DNA of 11,558 nt from Fidelibacterota bacterium 46_43 (GTDB lineage Bacteria > Fidelibacterota > Fidelibacteria > Fidelibacterales > Fidelibacteraceae), in NCBI GenBank assembly GCA_001509335.1, contig LGGY01000013.1, positions 1-11,558 of the forward strand, given 5' to 3'. Under the pieces are notes generated by a model, which saw nothing but the letters and a program-made list of their open reading frames with translations, made no database searches and had not been told where the DNA came from. Position 1 is the stretch's first letter. The number at the start of each line of letters is the position of its first letter. This document shows positions 1-8,370 of the stretch, piece after piece. Both the position numbers and the translations under genes were made by a program.

Positions 1-651
1 CGTAAACTGGAAAAGGCCGGTGTGGCAGGGATTGTTCACGATAAACCCAAAAAATATGTCCCCCTGCCGCCGGATCAGCTGATTTCCATGATGGATAACC
101 AGTTCCATCACAATATCGAATCCCTGAAACACGATCTGAAAGAATTTTCCGAAGGAGGGCATACAGGCCACCTGTGGAATATCAGCGGTTATTCCATCAT
201 TATGCAAAAAGCCCGCGAACTGATTCGCAAAGCAAAAAAATCTGTCTATATCTCCGCCTGGGGATCAGAAATTGAAGTTCTTAAAAATGATATCAAAGAT
301 GCACTGAAACGGGATGTGAAAGTCATCATTTTCTCTTTTAATCCCCTTCCCATGAAACATACCTGCTTTTATTCATACAATATTGAAGAAAAGTTACTGG
401 AGAAAAACTGGAATCATAAAATCGTGCTTGTGGCTGATAAACACGAAGTGCTCATGGGAGAATCAGATAAGCGATATCCTCAAAGAGCCGCCTGGACCAA
501 TAACGAAGCCATCATATCCATTGCCATCAACTATATCATTCTGGATATCACTCTTTTCGGTCAACGCAGGGACATCAATGTCTCCGATTCGGTCACCGAT
601 ATGATGAATGGCCATCTGAACGGCCTTGAAGAACTGATTTACAAAAAATAG
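1..651 (+). CDS. TrmB-family sugar-responsive transcriptional regulator (5' truncated)
   Basis: The reading frame is open from base 1 to the TAG at 649-651, so the gene begins outside the window. The GTG at 22 is not a credible start, because the codons before it (RKLEKAGV) continue a typical winged-helix C-terminus. That segment and the following KPKKYVPLPPDQL match the TrmB-family pattern of a wing followed by a conserved linker. The remaining ~170 residues look like the PLDc-like or effector half of bacterial TrmB proteins: LWNISGY, then a helix, KSVYISAW, an RDVKVIIFSF strand, a KIVLVADKHEVLMGE segment and AAWTNNEAI near the end. Known TrmB proteins are cytoplasmic DNA-binding regulators of sugar uptake and maltodextrin metabolism. 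Here the gene lies 20 nt before two secreted amylase-family genes, so local control by a sugar ligand is a reasonable inference. The ligand cannot be read from the sequence, and most of the DNA-binding helix is missing from the window. Confidence 0.82.
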   Translation, partial: RKLEKAGVAGIVHDKPKKYVPLPPDQLISMMDNQFHHNIESLKHDLKEFSEGGHTGHLWNISGYSIIMQKARELIRKAKKSVYISAWGSEIEVLKNDIKDALKRDVKVIIFSFNPLPMKHTCFYSYNIEEKLLEKNWNHKIVLVADKHEVLMGESDKRYPQRAAWTNNEAIISIAINYIILDITLFGQRRDINVSDSVTDMMNGHLNGLEELIYKK

Positions 652-656
652 TGTCC

Positions 657-671
657 GGAAGAGAGATCAAT
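657..671 (+). promoter_or_regulatory. Ribosome binding site that decides the start of the first GH13 gene
   Basis: The purine-rich run GGAAGAGAG at 657-665 lies 6 nt before the ATG at 672. It favours 672 over the in-frame GTG at 651, which overlaps the upstream TAG by one base and has only A-rich sequence before it. Starting at 672 also puts the basic residues and hydrophobic core of the signal peptide close to the N-terminus. Confidence 0.6.
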
Positions 672-3596
672 ATGAAAATTAATCCGGACCTCTGTTCCAC
701 GCAACTTAGAAGTCTTGTAAGATTTATTTCCTTTATTCTCTTTATTCCCTTTATTTTACAGGGAAATCCTGTTACTTCGGAGCCTGTTTTTCCAACTCGG
801 TTTGATTCCATTATCGTCTTTTATCATGCAGAATTGGGTAACGGTTCCCTGGAGGGAATGGATGATACGCTCTACGCCCATACGGGTGTGATTACTGATA
901 AAAGCAGTGGCCCGTCGGACTGGAAATATGTTGTTACTCCCTGGCCCGGCGAAGAAGCGGATGCCAATCAGGCCAAAAACCGTCTCGAACGTCTGGATAC
1001 AAATCTCTATAAACTTGTCATTGGATATCCGGCAGTCTATTATCAGGTTCCTGATGATGAGCAGATTCTTAAATTGGCCTTCGTTTTCAGAAATCAGGAC
1101 GGAACACTTGTGGGAAGAGATTCGGAAGATACAGATATTTTTCTGCCACTCTATGAAGCCGGACTTACATCAGTTCTTATTGAACCTAAGGACCGGGACA
1201 AATTTGGCCATCCGGACCGGAATCCCCTCTTTTTAAACAGTTCAGACACTCTTTTGGTGCGTTTTACGGCAGCTGCACTGGGCGTTGATGCTGATTCGCT
1301 GGTTGTTCTTCGTAATGGGGAAAGACTCTTCTCTACAGTGCAGGATTCCTTGAATTTGCAATATCCGGTATCTGCCGCCTGGAAAGGTCGCAACCTGATA
1401 CAATGTGTCTCTCTGTCTGCCGAAGGTATTACGGATACTCTTTCATTCACCCTTATTGTAGATCCTGTTCCTCAAATGATTACCAAACCGTCTGAGGTCC
1501 GAAATGGTGTCTATTCTCTTGATACTGAAAGCGCTCTCTTTTCATTGATGGCGCCCAACAAACACTTCGTTTATCTTTTGGGGGATTTTAACGATTGGAA
1601 GGTGGATGATGTCTATCTGATGAATAAATCAATCGATGGGGATAAAACCTGGTTCTGGTTGCCCGTGAATTCACTGACTCCGGGCCTGGAATATGCTTAC
1701 CAGTTTTTGGTGGATGGAAAAATTCGTGTCGCGGATCCCTATGCTGTAAAAATATTGGATGAAGGAGGGGATCCCCATATCCCCGAAACAAACTATCCCG
1801 ATCTGAAACCCTATCCCAAAGGAAAAACTGAACATATTGTCTCAGTTTTTGAACCATTTCCGGAAGATTATAAATGGCAGCATGAAACTTACTCGGTTTC
1901 ATCTCAAACGGAATGGGTGATCTATGAATTGCTGGTCCGGGATTTTCTGGAAGATCGTTCATACATGTCTTTGATTGACAGTCTGTCATATCTGAAAAAA
2001 CTGGGCATCAATGCAATACAACTTATGCCCGTCATTGAATTTGGCGGAAATGACAGCTGGGGATACAATCCTACCTTTTTCTTTGCTCCGGACAAGGCTT
2101 ACGGGACAGGCAATGATCTGAAGGCTTTCATCGACTCCTGCCATGGATCGGGAATCGCCGTCATTCTGGATATTGTTCTCAATCATGCCTTTGGTGACTG
2201 TCCTTTTGTCCGACTGTATAATGAAGGGAATTTCGGAGCTCCCTTGCCGGAGAATCCCTGGTTCAATGTATCTGCCCCCCATCCTATGAGTGTCGGGTAC
2301 GATTTCAATCATGAAAGCCCATTCACCAAGGAGTTGATGAAAGAGATTACTGCCTACTGGATTGAAGAATATCATGTGGATGGATACCGCTTTGACCTGT
2401 CCAAGGGATTTACACAGACCTATTCGGGAGATGATGTGAGTGTATGGAGCCGCTATGATCAAAGTCGTATTGATATCCTGAATGAATATGCATCCTATAT
2501 CCGGTCGGTAAAACCCGATGCTGTCCTGATTTTGGAACACTTTGCCGATAATGATGAAGAAACAGTTCTGGCACATAACGGATTTATGCTTTGGGGAAAC
2601 ATGAACGGGCCGTACAGCCAGGCAGCTATGGGCTGGTTAACCAATTCAGATTTCAGTTACGGGTATTTCAGAAACCGGGGCTGGTGGGCTATGAATCTGG
2701 TGACTTTTATGGAAAGTCATGATGAACCATGGATCATGTACAAGAATCTTCAGTATGGAAACTGTACGGATGGCTACTGCATCAGGGATACAGCGACAGC
2801 TTTGAAGCGCATGGAATTATCCACCACTTTTTTTCTTACACTACCCGGACCAAAAATGATTTGGCAGTTTGGTGAACTGGGTTATGACAGAGAGCTGGCG
2901 GAAGAAGAGAGTCGTACCGAAGCGAAACCTGTGCTTTGGCACTATTTAAAAAACACAAACCGGGTACAACTCTTTAATGTTTATAAAAACCTTTTAAAAC
3001 TCCGGAAGGATTATCCCTTATTCCGGAATTCTGAAACCACGGTATCGATTTATTCACCGGATCATGTCCCGGACCGCCGCCTGAAATTGTCGTCACCTGA
3101 AATGAATGCAGTGATCCTTGGCAATTTTGGGATAAATGAACATCAAAGTTGGCCGGAATTTCATCATACCGGAGCCTGGTACGAATTTTTTTCCGGGGAT
3201 ACCCTGTCAGTGGAAGATACCGGTATGAACCTGACGCTGCAACCCGGTGAATACCGGCTCTATACCGATCAGAAACTTTTCATTCCCGATACAACCCTGC
3301 CTGTATCCCTCCATTCTCACCCGGATCATGAAAACACATTCCGTCTGGTGGGTCTTTACCCCAACCCCTTCAATGCGGAACTCACTGTACACCTGACACT
3401 TCCGGATTCTGACCCCCTATCAATTCAGTTTATTTCAATAAGCGGAAAACCCGTGGGTGAATTTTATCTGCCGGTAGCCCAAAAGGGAACATATATCCGG
3501 ACATTCAATCTTGGTCACCTGCCATCCGGAGTTTATCTTGTAAAAATGACTCAAAATCAACACAATGAAACCCGTAAACTGGTGCTTTTGAAATGA
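672..3596 (+). CDS. Secreted GH13 alpha-amylase-family enzyme with T9SS-type sorting domain (paralogue 1)
   Basis: This is a 974-residue exported glycoside hydrolase that probably acts on alpha-glucans such as starch, glycogen or pullulan. Residues 1 to about 31 form a signal peptide with a hydrophobic FISFILFIPFIL core. Residues ~33-150 form a module shared with the next gene (SEP.FPT, YAHTGV.TD, WKYVV), followed by an Ig-like stretch at ~170-275. A CBM48-like domain spans ~285-370 (FVYLLGDFNDW at 299, ending in VADPYA). The barrel begins near 415. GH13 region I is D500-IVLN-H505, region II is GYRFDLSK with nucleophile D575 and R573, region III has the acid E622 (LILEHFAD), and region IV is H683-D684. 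All catalytic residues are present. A beta C-domain follows, then a sorting domain from ~893 with YPNPFN, ending SGVYLVKM...RKLVLLK. Exact specificity (amylase, pullulanase or other) cannot be decided. The last four bases (ATGA) overlap the next gene, suggesting translational coupling. Confidence 0.9.
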   Translation: MKINPDLCSTQLRSLVRFISFILFIPFILQGNPVTSEPVFPTRFDSIIVFYHAELGNGSLEGMDDTLYAHTGVITDKSSGPSDWKYVVTPWPGEEADANQAKNRLERLDTNLYKLVIGYPAVYYQVPDDEQILKLAFVFRNQDGTLVGRDSEDTDIFLPLYEAGLTSVLIEPKDRDKFGHPDRNPLFLNSSDTLLVRFTAAALGVDADSLVVLRNGERLFSTVQDSLNLQYPVSAAWKGRNLIQCVSLSAEGITDTLSFTLIVDPVPQMITKPSEVRNGVYSLDTESALFSLMAPNKHFVYLLGDFNDWKVDDVYLMNKSIDGDKTWFWLPVNSLTPGLEYAYQFLVDGKIRVADPYAVKILDEGGDPHIPETNYPDLKPYPKGKTEHIVSVFEPFPEDYKWQHETYSVSSQTEWVIYELLVRDFLEDRSYMSLIDSLSYLKKLGINAIQLMPVIEFGGNDSWGYNPTFFFAPDKAYGTGNDLKAFIDSCHGSGIAVILDIVLNHAFGDCPFVRLYNEGNFGAPLPENPWFNVSAPHPMSVGYDFNHESPFTKELMKEITAYWIEEYHVDGYRFDLSKGFTQTYSGDDVSVWSRYDQSRIDILNEYASYIRSVKPDAVLILEHFADNDEETVLAHNGFMLWGNMNGPYSQAAMGWLTNSDFSYGYFRNRGWWAMNLVTFMESHDEPWIMYKNLQYGNCTDGYCIRDTATALKRMELSTTFFLTLPGPKMIWQFGELGYDRELAEEESRTEAKPVLWHYLKNTNRVQLFNVYKNLLKLRKDYPLFRNSETTVSIYSPDHVPDRRLKLSSPEMNAVILGNFGINEHQSWPEFHHTGAWYEFFSGDTLSVEDTGMNLTLQPGEYRLYTDQKLFIPDTTLPVSLHSHPDHENTFRLVGLYPNPFNAELTVHLTLPDSDPLSIQFISISGKPVGEFYLPVAQKGTYIRTFNLGHLPSGVYLVKMTQNQHNETRKLVLLK

Positions 3597-6490
3597 AAAA
3601 AATTATGATATTGCCTTGTATAAGTTTCCTTTTGGGGATAATAATAACAGTGGAGGCTTCTCCGGTTACATCTGAGCCTTCCTATCCGACTATTAATGAT
3701 TCCATCATTATTTACTTTGATGCCACAAAAGGGAATCAGGGACTTAAGGATTTTGCCGGACCGGTGTATGCCCACACCGGTGTATTGACCGATGAAAGTA
3801 CCTCCCTTTCCGAATGGAAATATGTCGTCACCGACTGGGGAGAAGATACTCCGGAAACTCAATTGAGCCAGGTGGAAACCAACCTGTGGAAACTGGTGAT
3901 TGGTTATCCCCGGGAATACTACGCAATTCCCGAACAGGTAAATGTAACGCATCTCGCCTTTGTGTTCCGAAGTTCACAACAACCGGGCGGAGGCTACCTG
4001 GAAGGGAAAGATGTCGATAATCAGGATATTTTTGTCGAACTGTACAAGCCAGGGATTACTGCCCGGTTTATAACCCCATCCATTACAGAATCTTTTCAAG
4101 ATCCCTACCGTGAACCTCTATTTATGACGGATCGCGATACATTGGATATTCTTGGAACCAGTGTTCAGTTATTTACGGAAACGGTTCGCACCGAATTATT
4201 GATCAACGGGACACTTATCAGCTCGGTAGATGATGATACCCTCTCGTATACGCTCATAGGAGGCGATTATGCAAACGATCTTCTTCAAATCGATCTGATT
4301 GCTGAAGCTCTGTATGAATTGCGTGATACAGCCTCATGTGTCGTGATCAAAAACCCCGGACAAAAAGAAGCACCAAGGCCTGAGGGCTTGAAACCCGGTA
4401 TAACAGTGGGTTCTTTCGGCCAATCTGTGACGTTCTCCCTTTTTGCTCCCTATAAGGACTTTGTCTATTTAATCGGTGATTTTAACGACTGGAGGGTATT
4501 GCCTGAATTCGAAATGTCCAGGGACTCCATTTCTACAAATGAAGTGTGGTATTGGATATCGGTACCAATGGATGAACAGAAGGAATATGCTTTTCAGTAT
4601 CTTTTGGATGGTGAGCTACGGATAGCAGATCCTTATACACAAAAAATACTGGATCCCTGGAACGATCCCTATATTCCCCAGAGTGTCTATCCCGGTCTCA
4701 AACCCTATCCCAAAGGAAAAACCCGGGAAATCGTTTCAACCTTTACTACGGAAATGTCACCACCCTTTAACTGGACAGATACAGCTTTTGTCCGTCCTCC
4801 ACGGGAAAAACTGGTAATTTATGAACTGCTGGTCCGGGATTTTCTGGCCGATCACAACTATGAAACACTTATGGATACACTTCCGTACCTGAAAAAACTG
4901 GGAATTAATGCCATTGAACTGATGCCGTTCAGTGAATTCGAAGGCAATTCAAGCTGGGGTTATAATCCGAGCTTCTATTTTGCACCGGATAAGTATTACG
5001 GGACGGATCTAGCCTTAAAACGCTTCATCAATGCCAGTCATCAACTGGGAATAGCTGTGATTATGGATATGGTTTTAAATCATTCATATGGCCAGTCCCC
5101 CCAGGTTCGCATGTACTGGAACAGCACAGAATCCCGTCCATCTGCAGAAAACCCGTGGTTTAACGAAGTCTCGCCCAATCCTGATTATTCCTGGGGATAT
5201 GATTTCAATCATGAAAGTCCGTGGACACAGGCCTTTGTGGATTCTGTCCTGGCTTTTTGGATTCGGGAGTATCACATGGATGGATACCGGCTTGATTTTA
5301 CCAAAGGTTTTACCAATACAAGCGGTAATCCCGGATATGACGTAAGCCGGATAAACCTGATCAGACGTTTAGGAAATGTCCTGTGGCAAAAAGATTCCAC
5401 TGCATACCTGATTCTCGAACACTGGGCTGATAATTCCGAAGAACAGATCCTGGCGAATGAAGGTTTTATGCTCTGGGGGAATGTGACCCATGATTATCAG
5501 GAGGCCTCTATGGGTTACACTTCAGATTTTTCCTGGGGTTTTTACGGGTCCCGTGGATGGGCCGATCCCCATTTGATTACCTATATGGAAAGCCATGATG
5601 AAGAACGGATCATGTTTAAAAACCTGAGCTGGGGAAATGTATCGGGTGACTATTCCATTCAGGAAATAAACACGGCATTGAACCGGGTAAAACTGATTTC
5701 AGCATTTTTCTATACGTTGCCGGGACCTAAGATGATATGGCAGTTTGGTGAGTTGGGATACGATGAATCCATTGAAACACCCTGCAGAGTGTGTGAAAAA
5801 CCTATCCGGTGGGAATACTATCACGATGCCCGGCGGAAGAATCTGTTTAAAACAACGGCCGCTCTGATCCGCTTACGCCTTTCCAATCCCCTGTTTTACT
5901 CCGGAAATACCCAGGTTGATCTGGATACAGGAGGGATGGTGAAAACCCTGATACTCACCGGCTCGTCCATGCGCAGTGTGATTGTGGGTAATTTTGATGT
6001 CGTGGAAAAAACGAAAACGATTACCTTTCCACGGGTTGGCGTATGGTATGATTACTTCAGCGGAGATAGCCTTATCCTGGAGAATCTGACTGAATTAAAT
6101 CAGTCGCTAACCCTTGCGCCTGGAGAATTCCATTTGTATACCGATAAAAAACAACCCCTTCCTGAACCGGGTATTCTGACACAATTAAATGGCGATGCTC
6201 TCTTCAGCCAAACCTTTGAACTATTTGACAATTATCCGAATCCCTTTAATGGAATGACCCGCATTGTATTTGCCGTACCGGTAAAAGACCATTTCACCCT
6301 TCAGGTGTTTGATGTGAAAGGCAGGCTGATAAAAACCTTGTATCAGGGGGATTTGGATGCCGGTATTCACACCATTCATTGGGATGGGACTACGGAATCA
6401 GGGCAAACCGCTGCGTCCGGTGTCTATTTTTACCGGATTGATCATCATGAAATGGGATCCCTTCAGGGGAAAATGGTGTATTTAAAGTAA
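3593..6490 (+). CDS. Secreted GH13 alpha-amylase-family enzyme with T9SS/FlgD-like C-terminal domain (paralogue 2)
   Basis: This 965-residue enzyme is a tandem paralogue of the preceding gene with the same domain order. The signal peptide (MKKIMILPC... to about VEA at 22) has a Cys at residue 9, but no proper lipobox, so signal peptidase I export is likely. The shared N-terminal module follows (VYAHTGVLTD, WKYVVTDW), then a CBM48-like domain around 275-360 (FVYLIGDFNDW at 290) and a barrel from ~407. Catalytic motifs are intact: region I D492..N496-H497, region II GYRLDFTK with nucleophile D568, region III acid E609 (LILEHWAD), region IV H668-D669. The C-terminus (~875-965) has NYPNPFN at 880-886, an LQVFDVKGR strand, an HWDGTTESG turn and SGVYFYRI, as in T9SS type A or FlgD-like sorting domains. 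No Shine-Dalgarno precedes the ATG, which overlaps the upstream TGA, so it probably depends on coupled translation. The two enzymes may differ in linkage or chain-length preference. Confidence 0.9.
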   Translation: MKKIMILPCISFLLGIIITVEASPVTSEPSYPTINDSIIIYFDATKGNQGLKDFAGPVYAHTGVLTDESTSLSEWKYVVTDWGEDTPETQLSQVETNLWKLVIGYPREYYAIPEQVNVTHLAFVFRSSQQPGGGYLEGKDVDNQDIFVELYKPGITARFITPSITESFQDPYREPLFMTDRDTLDILGTSVQLFTETVRTELLINGTLISSVDDDTLSYTLIGGDYANDLLQIDLIAEALYELRDTASCVVIKNPGQKEAPRPEGLKPGITVGSFGQSVTFSLFAPYKDFVYLIGDFNDWRVLPEFEMSRDSISTNEVWYWISVPMDEQKEYAFQYLLDGELRIADPYTQKILDPWNDPYIPQSVYPGLKPYPKGKTREIVSTFTTEMSPPFNWTDTAFVRPPREKLVIYELLVRDFLADHNYETLMDTLPYLKKLGINAIELMPFSEFEGNSSWGYNPSFYFAPDKYYGTDLALKRFINASHQLGIAVIMDMVLNHSYGQSPQVRMYWNSTESRPSAENPWFNEVSPNPDYSWGYDFNHESPWTQAFVDSVLAFWIREYHMDGYRLDFTKGFTNTSGNPGYDVSRINLIRRLGNVLWQKDSTAYLILEHWADNSEEQILANEGFMLWGNVTHDYQEASMGYTSDFSWGFYGSRGWADPHLITYMESHDEERIMFKNLSWGNVSGDYSIQEINTALNRVKLISAFFYTLPGPKMIWQFGELGYDESIETPCRVCEKPIRWEYYHDARRKNLFKTTAALIRLRLSNPLFYSGNTQVDLDTGGMVKTLILTGSSMRSVIVGNFDVVEKTKTITFPRVGVWYDYFSGDSLILENLTELNQSLTLAPGEFHLYTDKKQPLPEPGILTQLNGDALFSQTFELFDNYPNPFNGMTRIVFAVPVKDHFTLQVFDVKGRLIKTLYQGDLDAGIHTIHWDGTTESGQTAASGVYFYRIDHHEMGSLQGKMVYLK

Positions 6491-6505
6491 AAAAAGGTAT
6501 CATGT

Positions 6506-8029
6506 ATGAAGTTTGAAAACAAGACCCTGTGTCTGGACGGGAATCCCCTCACACTGGATGATTTTAAATATTACCTGCAAGTCAGGCCTGAAATTTCATT
6601 GGATATATCGGTCATTACACGTCTGCAGGAGGGACGCGACTATATTGAAGAGCAAATCCGGCATGGAAAAGTCATGTATGGTGTGAATACGGGATTTGGC
6701 CATCTGGCACAGGTCCGTATTCCTGATGAAAGACTGGATGAACTTCAGGTGAATCTAATCCGGAGCCATGCCGCGGGTGTAGGTCCCCTTATTGAAGCGG
6801 ATATCGTCCGGCTTATGATGCTTATCAAAACCCAAAGTTTGATCCAGGGATTTTCCGGCGTGCGGCCACTCGTTGTGGAACAATTGGTCTTTTTTTTGAA
6901 TCACGATATTCTGCCCTGCATTCCTTCCAAGGGAAGTGTGGGTGCCTCCGGAGATCTGGCGCCCCTGGCTCATATGACACTTCCCCTCATCGGCGAAGGG
7001 AAAGTAATGGAAAAGGGGAGAGAAAGGGATGCGGCCGAAGTGCTCCGGGTTTTAAATCGGGAGCCTCTGACTTTAAAAGCGAAAGAAGGTCTGGCTATCA
7101 TCAACGGAACACAGTCCATGACGGCCCATGGTGTGATGGCCCTGATCCGGACAGAGAACATCTTGTATTCCGGTGAACTGATTTTTGGATTGTCCCTGGA
7201 TGCCATGAAAGCCTCTTTGTCACCTTTCCACCGAGCTATTCATGAAGCAAAAGGCTCTCCTTTCAATGCAGCCTGTGCAGATAGGGTGTGCTACTATCTT
7301 CAAAAAAGTGAAATCAACCGGTCCCATGAATATTGTGATAAAGTACAGGATCCCTACTGTTTTCGCTGTTATCCTCAGGTGTGTGGGGCTGTGTGGGAAG
7401 CCTATGATCATGTCAAAAACATCCTGATCCGTGAAGCCAATGGGGTTTCTGATAATCCCCTTATTTTCAGGGAAGATGATCTGATCGTGAGTGGCGGAAA
7501 TTTCCACGGGGAGTCCCCGGCGCTGGCAATGGATTATCTGGCCATGGCTGTCAGTGAAATTGCCAGTATCGCAGAACGCCGTATTGCCGAGCTGGTAGAT
7601 TCCCACATGTCCAGACTTCCGGCTTTTCTTGTGGAAGACAGTGGCGTGAACAGTGGATTTATGATTGCTCATGTCACAGCAGCGGCCCTTGTCTCTGAAA
7701 ATAAGGGTCTGGCTACTCCAGCGTCCGTGGATAGTATTCCTACTTCAGCCAATCAGGAAGATCATGTAAGTATGGGACACCGGTCTGCCAGAAAACTGCT
7801 GGAAATCATTGAAAATACAGAAATCGTCCTGGCCATTGAATATCTGGCGGCTGCCGAAGGAATCGACTATCACCGGCCTCTGAAAACAAGTCCTGTTCTG
7901 GAAAAGATCCATCAGCGCCTGAGGCAGGATATTCCCCATCTGGAAAAAGACAGACTGATGTATGAAGATATCCGGAAAACACTCAGCATTATCAAAAGCG
8001 GGTATCTTCAAAAGACGGCGAAACGCTGA
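6506..8029 (+). CDS. hutH: Histidine ammonia-lyase
   Basis: This enzyme deaminates L-histidine non-oxidatively to trans-urocanate and ammonia, the first step of histidine degradation, in the cytoplasm. Its 507 residues are normal for the family. The MIO electrophile forms from A147-S148-G149 in SVGASGDLAPLAHM. Other family signatures are Y58 in YGVNTGFG, H88 in the RSHAAGVG motif (equivalent to the histidine-selecting His83 of the Pseudomonas putida enzyme), QDPY...RCYPQV, and SVDSIPTSANQEDHVSMG with E418. The SH pair at 87-88 favours histidine over tyrosine or phenylalanine as substrate, since TAL and PAL enzymes differ there. AAGG-like purines at 6494-6497 lie 8 nt before the ATG at 6506. 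The ATG at 6502 opens only a four-codon frame and is rejected. It follows the second GH13 gene by 15 nt and is probably co-transcribed. No other hut gene (hutU, hutI, hutF or hutG) is in the window. Confidence 0.92.
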   Translation: MKFENKTLCLDGNPLTLDDFKYYLQVRPEISLDISVITRLQEGRDYIEEQIRHGKVMYGVNTGFGHLAQVRIPDERLDELQVNLIRSHAAGVGPLIEADIVRLMMLIKTQSLIQGFSGVRPLVVEQLVFFLNHDILPCIPSKGSVGASGDLAPLAHMTLPLIGEGKVMEKGRERDAAEVLRVLNREPLTLKAKEGLAIINGTQSMTAHGVMALIRTENILYSGELIFGLSLDAMKASLSPFHRAIHEAKGSPFNAACADRVCYYLQKSEINRSHEYCDKVQDPYCFRCYPQVCGAVWEAYDHVKNILIREANGVSDNPLIFREDDLIVSGGNFHGESPALAMDYLAMAVSEIASIAERRIAELVDSHMSRLPAFLVEDSGVNSGFMIAHVTAAALVSENKGLATPASVDSIPTSANQEDHVSMGHRSARKLLEIIENTEIVLAIEYLAAAEGIDYHRPLKTSPVLEKIHQRLRQDIPHLEKDRLMYEDIRKTLSIIKSGYLQKTAKR

Positions 8030-8047
8030 ATATTTTTGAATCGTACT

Positions 8048-8071
8048 AAAAAAGCCTCCATCTGGAGGCTT
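8048..8071 (-). terminator. Intrinsic terminator for rpsT, possibly bidirectional
   Basis: A perfect 8-bp stem (8052-8059 pairing with 8064-8071, core GCCTCC/GGAGGC) closes a 4-nt ATCT loop. Six A residues at 8048-8053 become a U-run after the stem in the minus-strand transcript, so it is a good terminator for rpsT, whose stop codon is about 29 nt away. For plus-strand hutH the sequence after the stem (CTGAAAAAT) lacks a U-tract, so termination in that direction is doubtful. Confidence 0.8.
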
Positions 8072-8099
8072 CTGAAAAATCAAGGAATTCGGATAAGTG

Positions 8100-8354
8100 T
8101 TAATTCAGTGTATTTAAATGACGGGAAAGGCGTGATTTAATATCTGCAGCCCGGTTTTTGTGCAGAATTCCCTTTTGTGCAACTTTATCCACCAGGGAAT
8201 AGATCTTTTTTAACTTCTCCTGACCGCTTTCCCTGGATTCAGTAGCCATAAATTTTTTGATCTCGGTTCTTACCAGTGATTTATAATGACGGTTGCGCCG
8301 GTTGGACTTTTCAGCCTGACGGATTCTTTTCTTTGTCGATAACGGATATGCCAT
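8100..8354 (-). CDS. rpsT: 30S ribosomal protein S20
   Basis: This small basic protein of 84 residues binds 16S rRNA in the body of the 30S subunit and helps early assembly. The N-terminus (STKKRIRQAEKSNRRNRHYKS) and the later KKIYSLVDKVAQKGILHKNRAADIKSRLSRHL are typical of S20, a three-helix bundle rich in Lys and Arg. The length fits the family. An AAAGGAG Shine-Dalgarno (GGAG at 8359-8362 read on the minus strand) precedes the ATG at 8354. The gene is transcribed alone, convergent with hutH and divergent from the DUF2953 gene. It has its own candidate promoter upstream and a hairpin terminator downstream. Confidence 0.97.
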   Translation of the reverse strand: MAYPLSTKKRIRQAEKSNRRNRHYKSLVRTEIKKFMATESRESGQEKLKKIYSLVDKVAQKGILHKNRAADIKSRLSRHLNTLN

Positions 8355-8370
8355 TTCACTCCTTTTTCTT

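Noticed and set aside
651..671. GTG at 651 as the start of the first GH13 gene
   Set aside because: It has no ribosome binding site, overlaps the previous stop, and would add seven residues before the signal peptide; the ATG at 672 has a purine-rich site at good spacing.
1986..2576. 196-codon open frame on the minus strand inside the first GH13 gene
   Set aside because: It lies wholly antisense to the conserved catalytic barrel and its translation shows no recognisable domain; it is a shadow of the real gene.
7220..7672. 150-codon minus-strand open frame inside hutH
   Set aside because: It is antisense to strongly conserved hutH sequence and has no family resemblance; a shadow frame.
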